Below, piece after piece: positions 13,801 to 25,140 of a stretch of 64,000 nt of DNA. The stretch covers positions 3,100,001 through 3,164,000 of the forward strand of contig CM062384.1 of NCBI GenBank assembly GCA_031310005.1, given 5' to 3'. This stretch comes from Dactylellina haptotyla (Eukaryota; Ascomycota; Orbiliomycetes; Orbiliales; Orbiliaceae). The notes below the pieces were generated by a model. The model worked only from the letters and a program-made list of their open reading frames with translations. It did no database searches and was not told the DNA's origin. The position numbers and the translations under genes were made by a program. Numbering within the stretch: the stretch's first letter is position 1; each line of letters starts with the position of its first letter.

Positions 13801-16800
13801 GTTACTTGAAAGATTCAGATAGAAATGTTTTCCACTGGCAAATAATAGTAGTAGTCGGCCTACGAGATACGGCATCCATACTCCCATTCTATAACACGAT
13901 GCGTCCAAACTATCATACGGGTTCTCTTAGAAAAGACACTATAGAACCCTGCTAGAGTTCAAAGCTGTCGTGCTAAAAAGAACCACCTTCTCCATCAATT
14001 GAACGATCAGAAGACTTGAAATGGTAGGCCTGCAAGCGCTTAACCCGTAGTGGCTATTGTTTGAAATGACACATATCTCTTCTACGAGCTAATATAAAAC
14101 TTATTGGAATTGATTACGTGAATAATTTTTTTCTAGCAGAGCAGTGAGGCATCTCGAGATGGTGGGTCTCGGAGGCTCCTGGTGAAACGGGCCATGTTAA
14201 ATTTAGTAGATGTTGTATTTTCCACGGGTTATTGGTAGAGTTCGTGGGTAGGACTGTCGGAATTCCCCATGGCAAATCTCATTGGCCACACTAGATATCA
14301 CGGTATGTCTATGGATCCAATCATACACACTAGTCGGTCAGACCGACCAGTTCGCTTGCTTAAACTGGCTTTTTCAGCAGATTGTTCATTTTTTGCCTAT
14401 TCTGATGATTCATACGTCTTCACGGGGACAATAATTATCTTAGAATATATCAACGGCACAGGAGTTTCCAAATACTTTACCTAGTGGTGTGTGAACTCGG
14501 CATAAATTACCATCGAAAAATCCATTAAGATAAGCCAACGTATGGAAATCGGTGGCTCTTAACTCAGTTTGTTTTTCGCATATCGTATACATAAACTTAA
14601 TTCATCTTGTGACCTACGCAGAGTTATGGAGACATTTTCTCTCCGATGGTCGGTGTTTGCCGCAGAATAGTCATCCCAGAGTTGGTAAATATCTTGAGGG
14701 GGCTCCAAATACCTACGGAGATCATGAGGACAGACGTGATCCGGCTAATCCAGCACTGCCATACACTGTTACACGGAGGCAGGTGGCTTATGGTTAGTTT
14801 ACAGGTATAGGCTCATGCATAGAAGCCTCATATAGAAGGGAAAATTTTTTTCTTCCAAAGATAGGGGGCCTAATCCCATTCTTGGTTACCTGTCAAATTA
14901 TGCTACGGACTAGAGAAGAAAATATTCCCGTATTTGCAGCACAAAGTTCGGCCGATGATCACAGAATTGTTCTCTGAGAATTAATGGGCAGCTAAAGTGA
15001 GAACTGAGGTATATTCGAGCCCTGCGACGGCGATTTCGTTCTGGCGGCGGTGATGACCGTTCCTTGAATCCCCAAGCTGAATCTTCGTATCACACAGACC
15101 GCTGGCCCTCAACATCAGTTCCTCAAGGACGTCAGCCTCTTGTAGATCCAAGATCGCACGAGAGACAAAAAAGCGCATGCATCCTGAGCGTTTTTAATTT
15201 CGCTTACGTCGCGTCCTTTCGAACCGATCGCATGGTATAATACATGCAGGGTTATAATGCTCCTGCCGGTGGGATGATTGCTCAACGTGCTCCTGAAGGG
15301 AGGGACCCATGATCGCGCGACGGTATAGTACCCCACTGGTCTTTGCATGGACCCTCCCATATTCAAGGAAGTGAGACATTTATGTTTCACCCGGGGTTGT
15401 ACTGTGGGCTGTGACATATCAGCTAGCCTTTCTCTTCCAGCAAAACATAGGAGAGGGAGAAAATGTATTGCATGTAATATGTCGGCGATCGATCTCGCGA
15501 GGGTGAGGTTGAATCGTGGATTAAAACGCAGCGGGACTTTGATTGCGTCTATAACGTCGAAACCGAGAACTCGGGTTTTGAAAACGCAAGAGCTGAGAAA
15601 GGAGAAAACACCACCAAAAACTCCAAGAAATGTACAGAGAAATGCAAGAATGCTTAAAGGCTTGAGCTATAATGTTCCTTTTTCTCCCTCTGTTCGCACT
15701 TGCACTTGGGTTCCTTTTTCGATTTTTCAACATCCCTACCAGAAACTTGGAACGATGTGCACAACGCCAGTTGGTGCGCATTGTGGGCTAAAAAAACTCA
15801 CAACCAGCTTCAAGCAGCGCAGCTGGGTGGTGATGAACAGCCCAACAATCAAATTACGGGGTATGCAGACGCCTTCCGACGGCCAGCCTAAGCCCTGTCA
15901 ACAGCTGTTGAAGTGCACGGTAGGCGACACGAATTTGATGAAATGGCAGGTGCAGTGGAGATGCCCTAGATGGTTTCCTATTGGCCGAATTGCTCTGATC
16001 CCTGGTCTTCTAGAAGAAATTGCTGCCTTCGAATATCCGAACGACGCCACAACAATAGGCTGCCAGTGACTTGATAATCTTGGCTCAAGGTGGAATAGGG
16101 TTCTTCCGATTAGCCCTTCAACCTAAGTCCCAAAATTTGTGGATCTATGCACATTGGGACAATAAAGCGTGATCGATTACTGGAGGACTGTCGTCGGCCG
16201 GTTTGGCTGCCTCCAGGATTTGAGCGATCCGGAGCTCAGAAACAATTGCGCAACTCTCCGCAAAAAATCTCTTATCCTTACTCTCGGTATAAAATCCCCA
16301 ATTTTACTACAATTTACCATTATCATACTATATTATCAAGACGTGAGCCTTAATATACAGTATGTCTCGGAGCCAATCACAATTTCAAGGGGCCGACCCA
16401 GATGTTTTATTCTGAAAATATCTATCGGTATCTGTGGGTACTCCGGTCAATCAGGGAGGAAGCTTTTTGGCCTAAAAGGCAAGATGGCCTGACTTCTCAG
16501 TAGAGTAACCATGAAACCCAATTCGACGACTACAGCCGCATCATGCAGGTTAAAGCATTCAGCTACTCGGAGGCGTCGGCTTGCATGTCGGTAATGATTA
16601 GGATATTATCTGATGAAACCGATCACCTCGAGATCGCAAGAGCAAACGGCGGCATAGGCTTACCCGCAGCCCCACCCCCACGGTGTTGGATCCTTTGGCG
16701 AGCCCGTAGCCGTGATTAATCGATTGTTTTCCTATTTCTTAAAGCCGAGAGTTGGTGCAACCAAGGTCAAACGTCAATTCGAATATGCAACTGAGAAACA

Positions 16801-19800
16801 ATCGCCTACGAACGGTTGCCGAATCTATCTTTAAATCCTCGATGATTACTAAAGGCGATCCGGACAGCCCGACTGTGGGTTCGGTTTTCCAAATTTATCC
16901 TCAGGTGGTTGGGTGACATCCCTGCAATATTTCTGGCAGGCCAACTTGCCTTTGCTTCCAAGATTCACCCAAAGAATTCCCCTTGATTTGGGAAGCGGAG
17001 AATCCCACTCTTGAATACTTCATCGGTTCAGAGATTGCGAAAAGGCGACATGGAAAACTTTCGGCTCGCATTTCTCGCCTATGGTCCCGGAATCGATTGT
17101 TTCTTGACGTCAGCCTGGGTCGTGTGCATAAAACCAGATTTCTCAGATTGCTATAGCGAGATCCCCTTGGTTCACTGATAGTCCTCGCTCCAAGGGACTC
17201 GATTCTGTAGGATCGAAGAGAGCTTAAGGATACGTATGCATGATTGATATGTTAGCCATCGACGTATGGATGATATACGCTCTGTCTCGAGGATTTCCGG
17301 AGCTGCGTCGGTCCTATGTCTCTAAGTTTTCCGCTACTGAATTTTCTTGCCGGATCTAACGGGAGTCCAAAGTTTCAAGGCATATTGTGAAGCCAGAATA
17401 TCTAATAACAGCTAGTTTGGAGTCTAGATCTGCTGCACAAAATATTGCCTTCGGAACGAATCTAGATGATGCGTCCCACACCCTCGCCCCAATCTGCAGC
17501 AGTTGAGCCCAGGGGCGCAGTGCAGCCATTTTGTGTTGGGCACATCGAAAACAACACAGTTCGCCCGGCCCCTTGACATCAGTCGTGCCTTGACCCTGAC
17601 CTTGGTCTGGTAGCATCGGGAGCCCATTCCCGGCCCCGTCAGCTAGCCCACAAGCAAACACCCATCAAAGCGCGGTCGCGCTCGAATCAGCTGAATCCTC
17701 ATCGTTCCAGTCTCGGAGGTTCCGTTGCTCAGTAGGAAAGACGCCTTGGGGTCGCTTAGAAAGAGTCCAATCCTTGTGACATCATCCGGCGGGCATGGAG
17801 GACTGGCCCGGCCATGATATTGCTGAACATTATTGCTGAATAATAGTGGAGTTCGCTTAAATGGATTCGAAAGCCCTAATGTGTCGCTTTCACCGTTTGG
17901 TTACTATGTCCTTGAGGACGTAACTACCATTTTAATTGAATCCTCTCATTTGCTGAAGCCGATTGGAGAGTAAAGAGAGACACTTCTATTGTCGGAGCCG
18001 CTAGTAGTTTGACACACTGGCTTGGCACGCTTTGGCACAGAGCATGAGTAGCTGAACCCTCCATCTATTCCCCTAAATTCTGCAGGTGCAGTGCATATTG
18101 GCTCCTCGAGATCTTGAGATTCATAGGCATGCGTTAGCGGTCTAGTCACGCAAGAGGATTGTTCCTCTCCAATGTGAAGAGCCCTGCAAGGCGGTGGTAT
18201 AAGCGCACCATGATGCAGATATGTTACACCGACGTCTGTGAAAGGATGAGGTTTAGACTCATGACACTGGCCATTGTGTTTTCTCTAAACCTTCCTGCAA
18301 AGTGAGGCTACAAAAAAAGCACGTACTTTCCGCAAAGTCTCGGATACCAAGCCCAGGTGGTGTTGTACGATACTCCATCAAGCCAATGGGCTAGTCCGCA
18401 CAGGGAGAATGTAAGACTTCGGCGTCAATTAGTTCTGGGACGCCGTAAACATTGCCTAGTTCTCACTCGGATTTGGCTGTAATTCGATCAGGATCTCATC
18501 GGCGTCGACTGGTCATTTTCGGGGACCTCATTTTACCATGAGGCCGCCGTTACGTGAGTTATCTAGATCGTCATATCGCTCCCTGTACAGCACAGCGTAT
18601 TGGCAGTTTAGTAACAAAGTATTGGTAACGGAAAAAGGAGCAAACAGCCAGTTGGGGGTATGCTCTAACCTCGTTTGACTGTTCTTAACTGGTGAATTTC
18701 TCTTTTCTGGCGTGCATTGTGGCATTGCCAACCTAGAAAAGGAAATATACTATGCAGAACTTGCAACACTTAGCTCAAGCGTTTCAATTTAAGCTTCTTA
18801 CAACTAGCCCAAAATAAATGAAGTGTAAAGTTTCGCATACGCGAAAACTCAAAAGTCGATTACAGCCGTTTTCCCACTTTCCGACGGACAGAATTTTTCT
18901 AAGGGTGGCCTGGGGAGGGCCTGCGCAACGGATGCATGTACGTATGCCGGTATCACGAACAACCCGGGTACGAGAGTTCGGTATGCTAAATTCGTCCCCC
19001 TCCCCCCATATATCCACGAGTACTGCATAGGATCTGAGCCCCCCATGCGAAAAATCCGGACTGGCCCACTATAACTTCGGTATATCCTTCACTGTTATTA
19101 ATTTCTTGTCTTGGGCTCTCACAAACTATTGGCTTGATAGCTTCTGACTACCAAAGACGTCGAAACAGAACCACTCGGACAGAGCCAAATGGTGCGTTTC
19201 TCAATTCGAGCCCCAAGGTAAGTTAAGTCAAAGGGGAAAAAACAAAAACCACCCCCCGAAAAGAAAAAATACCCTCCCAAGAGAACAGTCATTGTTGAAT
19301 CCTTGGTTCTCTCCTAAGGGCTATTCGGGAGGGTACACTTTGATTCGACGGCATCCGGGATAGCCGCAGACGTGTCCTAGGGAAGTCACCGGTGTGTGGG
19401 CCGTTGCCATGATTCAATTAGTCGATTGGACACTAGACATTTTGCATACCCCCCTCATTTGGTATCTACCCCAATAGCGCTTTGGTAATTGGGACATCCG
19501 CTCTGCGATACCATGCGGCCCAAAACGAAGTTCGCGAAAGCAAGCACATAAATCGGAGCCCCATCCTCATGCATAAGCGTTTTAAGTTTTTCTTTTTCAA
19601 CATGCGATATCAGGATCGATTATATTATATTGAGACTAAATCGCTCTTGTTAACCATCTTGAAATATAAAAGCGGGAGACATCCTGTGGGACTGAATATC
19701 CTGATCGAGTTAACAAGAAACACTCATAAAAGCAACTGCATCCAACTATCAGAAGCTATCAGAAGCAAAATAGACAAGGCCCAGATTATATTAGGCGCTT

Positions 19801-19863
19801 TATTTTATACCCCACATTTTTAACATATTTATATATCCAACGATCCCCTCCTAATCCGCGTAA
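10868..19863. other. Gene-poor desert
   Basis: Nine kilobases with stops in all frames and no domain I recognise. A 73-codon ORF at 11253-11474 has several CxxC-like cysteines but no coding support. The only frame longer than expected is the 240-codon ORF at 15347-16069, listed separately. A GC-richer patch lies at about 17440-17680. No tRNA, terminal repeat or transposase motif was recognised by eye. Decayed repeats are likely but not shown. Confidence 0.5.
15347..16069 (+). CDS. Hypothetical ORF, 240 codons, doubtful
   Basis: An uninterrupted frame of 240 codons in otherwise stop-rich sequence. The product is basic (many Lys/Arg around residues 45-105), with scattered Cys and Trp and no domain I know. 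A methionine at about residue 45 is an alternative start. Part of the same stretch is open in a second + frame (15700-15891) with an equally protein-like composition. It could therefore be part of a spliced gene, an old coding relic or chance. No promoter or intron signals support it clearly. Confidence 0.25.
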   Translation: MDPPIFKEVRHLCFTRGCTVGCDISASLSLPAKHRRGRKCIACNMSAIDLARVRLNRGLKRSGTLIASITSKPRTRVLKTQELRKEKTPPKTPRNVQRNARMLKGLSYNVPFSPSVRTCTWVPFSIFQHPYQKLGTMCTTPVGAHCGLKKLTTSFKQRSWVVMNSPTIKLRGMQTPSDGQPKPCQQLLKCTVGDTNLMKWQVQWRCPRWFPIGRIALIPGLLEEIAAFEYPNDATTIGCQ

Positions 19864-20831
19864 ATGCAGTCAGGTTACTTCATCGATTACCCTGTGCAAT
19901 ACACAGGCTTCTCTCCAGATTACGACCAGTACGACCAGTACGACCAAGAATCTTATATTGATATACCCTACAACTATACACCTCAGTATCTTAACATGTC
20001 TTCGTCCAGACGAGGAGATGTTTATGATGAGATCTGTGAATACCACTGCGTAGGTCACTAGCTCCGTTGTTTGTCCTACGAATGGGGAACAACTAACTCA
20101 ACATTTTATTTCTAGATCGAACCACTCTGGGATGATTCCCGAAATCAAGCAGTGAGCTGCAACTTCATTCACGCAGTCACTCTTCAAGACTACACTCCTG
20201 GTAGACTTACCAAGAGCGAAATCAATCGCCTCATCCAAATCAACACGGGCTTCCGGTGTCCTGCTCACGAACCAGCTCTGAGCAGATCCAACGTGCTTAT
20301 CCAATGGGAGATTCCTTCTCCAACATTGTTCAGTGAATCTGCCCAGTTAAGCAGAGACCATAAGATCCCGATCCTCTGCCCTGAGAAGGGTTGCGGTCGC
20401 ACTTTCGAGACTCGGAGTGAGTTTAAGAGGTGAGCATACTGTTCCCACATCATTAACAAATCGTGGAGCTCAAACTAACGGCTTTCCAAACGTACAGACA
20501 TCTTGCTGGTATATTCCGGCCGTTCTATTGCCTGCGAGGTAACTGCTGTATCGATGGCATCCCATGTCGCAAAGGCTTTGGTAGAATCGAAGAAGTCATT
20601 AATCATCTGAAGAATGAGAATGGCCAGCACCATGATGCTGTTAGATACCGACCGGTCGAAGGTTGGGATTTCCGGCGAAAAACTCATGACGAAACAATGG
20701 AAGTTCTAAATGTAAGTTCGCTACACCTTTGCCTTTGATTATGCCGTCTCTAATCTATCTGTCTCTGTTAGAAAATCAACTTTATGCCCGAGGAAGATCT
20801 TTATGCTTATTACGGCATCTCTCGTTACTGA
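19864..20831 (+). CDS. Small protein with degenerate C2H2-like zinc fingers
   Basis: Four exons: 19864-20049, 20116-20429, 20498-20711 and 20772-20831. The introns are 60-68 nt; the first two have textbook ACTAAC branch points and the first uses a GTAGGT donor. The joined frame is 257 aa. The N-terminus is Tyr/Asp/Gln-rich with a DQY triplet repeated (about residues 21-29). The middle part is probably globular. Cys/His elements follow: CPEKGC with a His 12 residues later (no second His at normal spacing), then a Cys-rich stretch and a C-x12-H-x7-H arrangement. This resembles the irregular C2H2 fingers of many fungal proteins, so a nucleic-acid role is possible but inferred. It stands alone between deserts. 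Closure in frame over three introns makes the gene itself credible. Confidence 0.8.
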
Positions 20832-23800
20832 GGCACCGTGATATCATAGTCGCTCTAACTTAAAGCTCTTCAGCACCCATAGCCTCCACGGCTGTTGATA
20901 GGATCCTAGAAGCTATCACCCGATACCCATCATTTCACCGTAGTACTATCGACACTACTCGCGATCGATTTTACAACAAAAAAGTCAATATTTAGCGGCG
21001 GAGTTGTTTGCTTCAACCTTTTTCACATCGCAGTATTAGCATGTGCGATATTCACGATAGAATTACTGCGCGGCGTCGGAGGAACTTCAAAATCCGTTGG
21101 GACGACGTTGACCGCAGCGGAGGAATGAAAGCTATACGGAACTCCCAACAAAAGTTGGCAGTTTCCTTTCTTTGAACCCTGCTCTGATTTTCAATTCTAG
21201 TGTTCCTTGTCCTTCTTCTGTCAATTTGGCGTGGAGGTCACTTTTCGCGTTCATTCTTGGAGTTTTTTTTAAAGTTTGGTTGTCGTGTCTTGTTAATCTT
21301 TATCACATGTATTTGATTTTCTTTACCAAAATGTTAGGCTAGTTATCACCTGTGTTTTTCCGTCTTTAGCAAGTGCCACAAGTATAGATATTCCATGGCA
21401 GGCTCTCATCTCATCCTGTTTTTTTTTTTTTGAAACAAATTTATCTGATCGTTCCTACTTGCTATTTCCTATCGCAATTCCGTGGTGATGCGAAATCTTG
21501 TGCACGACTAAGCAAATTTTAGTTTTGGGCCTGGAACCCTGTTCTGCGGCGTCCAGTAGGCCAGGCTATTCCCTGAGAGGACCCCTTAGGGATACCCAAA
21601 CAGGCAGTATCAAGACATATTGTTTATTTTTTGAAAATTAGTTCTCTACGGCGTGATCCGCTCCGGGTGTTCCGGCTTCCTACACGCTGGTGTCTTTCGG
21701 TCCAAGTCTCACAAAATCTCGTCGTCAAATACTGGATATAGTTAGCCACGATAACGAGTTACCTTCCCTGGTCAAGACGCCAGTTTGGGGCTGTAAATAT
21801 GCGGCATGCATGCCGGCTAAAATTGCTTTGGTGTGGCACCGCACAGCCAAGGGCGAAATAATCGGGGCCCTCTGCAAATTGACCAACACACGTCCAAGTC
21901 CCAACTGGCTCAACTGCAGCAAGTTCGCAGAAAGGACGTGTGCGTGTTTCAAGCCGGTCATGCGCGCAGGTAGGGGTACCGCTATTCCCTTGCAAGCAAT
22001 AAAAAAAAACAATAAGAACCAGAGTGTACTAGTGTTGTCTTAGGCGTTTTCTCTAGCGATCAATATTACCGTGTTTAGATTCTACTATGAGTAGTGCGCT
22101 TATCTCGGTCATTTCCAACCAAAAGTCATGACAGTGGCCCAAGTCCGAAATTTAACTTAAAAGTGTTATATATCCTGCATTCTGCATCTGCACCTCAAAC
22201 CCAAAATTCTCGGAGTTTTGAGGTTGTCTACGTATGCTAAGACTAACCCCCTCCGTGCGAATATTCACGTTTATGACCGCTCGATGCAATGGTAAGACAA
22301 AGCCCTTCGAGTGCGGTAGCCGTAACAGGTAATATTAAATTGCATACATTTCTACGATGGGTTAGGTCGAATCTAAACTTTCATAAAAATAAGACATTTG
22401 CTGAAATTGGACTGACTAAAGAATGGGAGTGTCAATTACGCATCGTGTAACTATACATGTGAATCAGAATTCGGCAATCTATACGCATTTTTTCTAAATC
22501 CCCGGTAGAGAAACCTGCCGTTGTCCGGCTGGAGGGAGATGTCCATGCGAGATCTTGCTAGCGTGACCACTTACAATGGTTTTTAGTATTTTACTAGCCT
22601 TCGTGCATCCATGGTTCAAAGGCGAATTTCGACCTTATCCAACACACAACACAACCAAGCCCTTTTGAGGAAGGTTTCCGCAAAAAGGCGTCTACAGAAG
22701 TGGAGTTTTTCGGGAGACTAGCGGAAGATAAGGCTAGATCCTGGCATTTCGTCATTTAATTCTATTAAATGTGTTTACTAAAGTAGCGACCGGCTTCAAT
22801 TAGCTCTATCGTTGGATCTTGGTTTCCAAGAGTTGCTACCCAGGCACTCTTGACTCCGCCGAAAAGAGAAGGACCTCCCATCTGACGTGTAAGCGAACGG
22901 GTATTATAGTTTGAGAGTCTGAATTGTGTCTAGATCATATCCGTTGAATACTATCCATGGAGACATGACGCCACCCAACGGGCTAGTTTCGTTTTCCTGA
23001 GGATCTGATTGGCTTGTGTTTTATTTCACGTAGTGACTGCGCCATATATTGGGTATACCGAGACCCAGGATATTCGTAACCTGGGCAATCTAATCCGCAG
23101 GCTGGTATTCGCAACCTGGAAGCTTGCAACCAATAGATACAACTATATTGCGTTTCAGAGAATCTCGTAATCCCTTCACTCTAGCGGGTGACTATTAGCC
23201 AAACTCAACAGATGCACAAGTGTACTATTTCCCGACTCCGAATACCGCGCATAATAGGTATTCTATGATATTAAATCTTCTTTCGAAAATAATGACATTT
23301 GCGCTTTCGGAAAAGCAAATTATACCACTACCGTAGAGTAAGCCTACGATTGAATGTACTTCACTGGTTAGATATGCCTAGAAGACAACGGTGCCCACCA
23401 TTATTCTGAAACCCTTATCGGTTACATGACTATACTTAAAGGAGTATCCTCATATTTTTGCGCGGATAGTTTCTCAAATTTATTCACATATATACGAAAA
23501 GTTAAGGCGATCATACAGAAGTTATTGTTCAAGATACTAACTCGGGATATTCCTTTATTTTGACAAGAGGGTATAAGGCTTTGTTTGGACCCGCGAGAAA
23601 AGGATATAAAAAAAGAGAAAAAAGAAAGAATAGGCTACTAGTAATTAAAAGGGAGTTATAACAGAGCAGGCATTGCCTTATTTGTATACGATCCTCGCGA
23701 CATGGGTAAATATCAAGGGGGGATGAAAATCGCAGTAAACTCTAGACTCGGCTCTTAAGATCTTGAGATACTAAGAAGATCACTATCGACTTAGCTTGAG

Positions 23801-24354
23801 TTTTGAGCGAGCACAAAAAGCAAGTTCAATATTCGCGTGAACAGTCGGGACTCGAGTATAGGAGACTAATGAAGCTACTAGACAGACAGGGCCCGGAGCC
23901 TTTGCTTCCTGGGGCACGGAGACGAGACCAGCTACAGGGCCCAGGGACCGGCTCACATTCGCTCCCGGATATTCTCTTGCTTCTGTATATCTACGAAGCT
24001 AAGTGTCCTAGTGCTGCTGGACAGTTGACATTTTTGACTTAATTCGCTGCTCGATCGCGATAGCAGCAACAAAGATATTGCAAGCAGAATTGATAACTCT
24101 TTCCTAGAGGGCAAGTTGTTACGATAGCTAGAGAGTTTAGCGAACGCTTTCCGATGAACTCGGTTAAGCCACCTCGAGGCGAATTTCGCTAGGATCAGAG
24201 TACCATGCGTTTAGGATGGAGATGTTCGATTTGGAACATACGATATGGGGAAGAAGAGTAAGATAATGTAAGAGAAGATTAAGAGAGAAAGTTGTCATAC
24301 CAGCTCATTGCACTTGCAGTACTTGCGAGAAGAAAATTTTGAAAAACACACTCG

Positions 24355-24356
<2 letters not shown>
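20832..24356. other. Gene-poor stretch
   Basis: No supported gene. A T13 run lies at 21419-21431. ORFs of 117 codons (21690-22043, +) and 79 codons (23803-24042, +) have overlapping competitors or no recognisable domain and are left uncalled. Confidence 0.45.

Positions 24357-24400
<44 letters not shown>
24357..24400. repeat. (CA)22 microsatellite
   Basis: A perfect CA dinucleotide run of 44 nt, followed to 24430 by a purine-rich GA/GGGAGA tract. It ends immediately beside the stop codon of the - strand gene at 24431-25140, so it would lie in that gene's 3' untranslated region. Confidence 0.98.
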
Positions 24401-24405
<5 letters not shown>

Positions 24406-24430
24406 AGAGAGAGGGAGAGGGAGAGGGAGA

Positions 24431-25140
24431 TCATGCTGGCTGGTTGGCAGGATTGGCAGTGTGCGACGCTTGTCGCTCCCAGTCGGCGGGCCACGTCGCT
24501 CCAGGTAGAAACCCCCCCGCTCGGATCGACTCCCTCTCCTCCCTCTGATTTAAGTATCAACAAATTTTAGCTTCATAGTTGTTTAATTCAAAATTGTTAG
24601 AGGACTCTTACCCATTGCTCGCTGTCTAATGACAGCCGCCAAGTCTCTTCCAAAAGCCCAGCCACTCGCTCCCCCCGCCGACTTTGGTGCCACCGCTCTG
24701 CCAAAGAGCGGCTTGGCCGATACGGTAGCTTGGAGAGCTCATCAGGATGCCTGACAGCTAGGTAGTTCTGCAGTCCAGCCTCCGTCTCCGCCCACTTTCC
24801 CCGGCCATAAGCTTGCCGACTGGCCTACATTATACGATTGTTAGATTTAAAGTCACCTTAAGCAAGGATTATATTTCACCAAATAACTTACAAGGACGAA
24901 GTTCTTCTCCAGAAGTGTGAGCTCGACTCCATGCCCTCTCCCACCGGCGCGACGCGGGATCGGATTCGCCGCAACAACAGCAACTTCTGGTTCAGCGCGA
25001 TATTCACGAATGGTGGTACCCAGTAGGAGATTATTGGAATCAAATACAACCTCCTGAATAGTCTGGCCTTGATGTTGGAAAACATAGCCATCCACCTGGA
25101 ATTGTACCTCATAACTAGGATAGAGCGGAATGTAGGGCAT
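24431..25140 (-). CDS. Hypothetical protein, 191 aa, three exons
   Basis: Exons run on the - strand: 25140-24892, 24824-24612 and 24544-24431. Both introns are 67 nt, phase 0, with GTAAGT and GTAAGA donors, and the frame closes at 191 aa. I do not recognise the family. Exon 1 encodes a compact probably globular segment. Exon 2 is rich in Trp, Arg and Glu, with a spacing loosely like Myb/SANT helices (GRGKWAETEAGLQNYL, then ERWHQSRR), but this is only a resemblance. Exon 3 is Pro/Ala-rich. If intron 2 is retained, translation ends four residues later (VRVL). The stop codon abuts a GA tract and a CA microsatellite. Equal intron sizes and frame closure support a real gene; exon 3 is the weakest part. 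Confidence 0.68.

Noticed and set aside
20152-20738. Separate small ORFs starting inside the 19864-20831 gene
   Set aside because: They join in frame through consensus introns into one protein, so they are exons and not independent genes.
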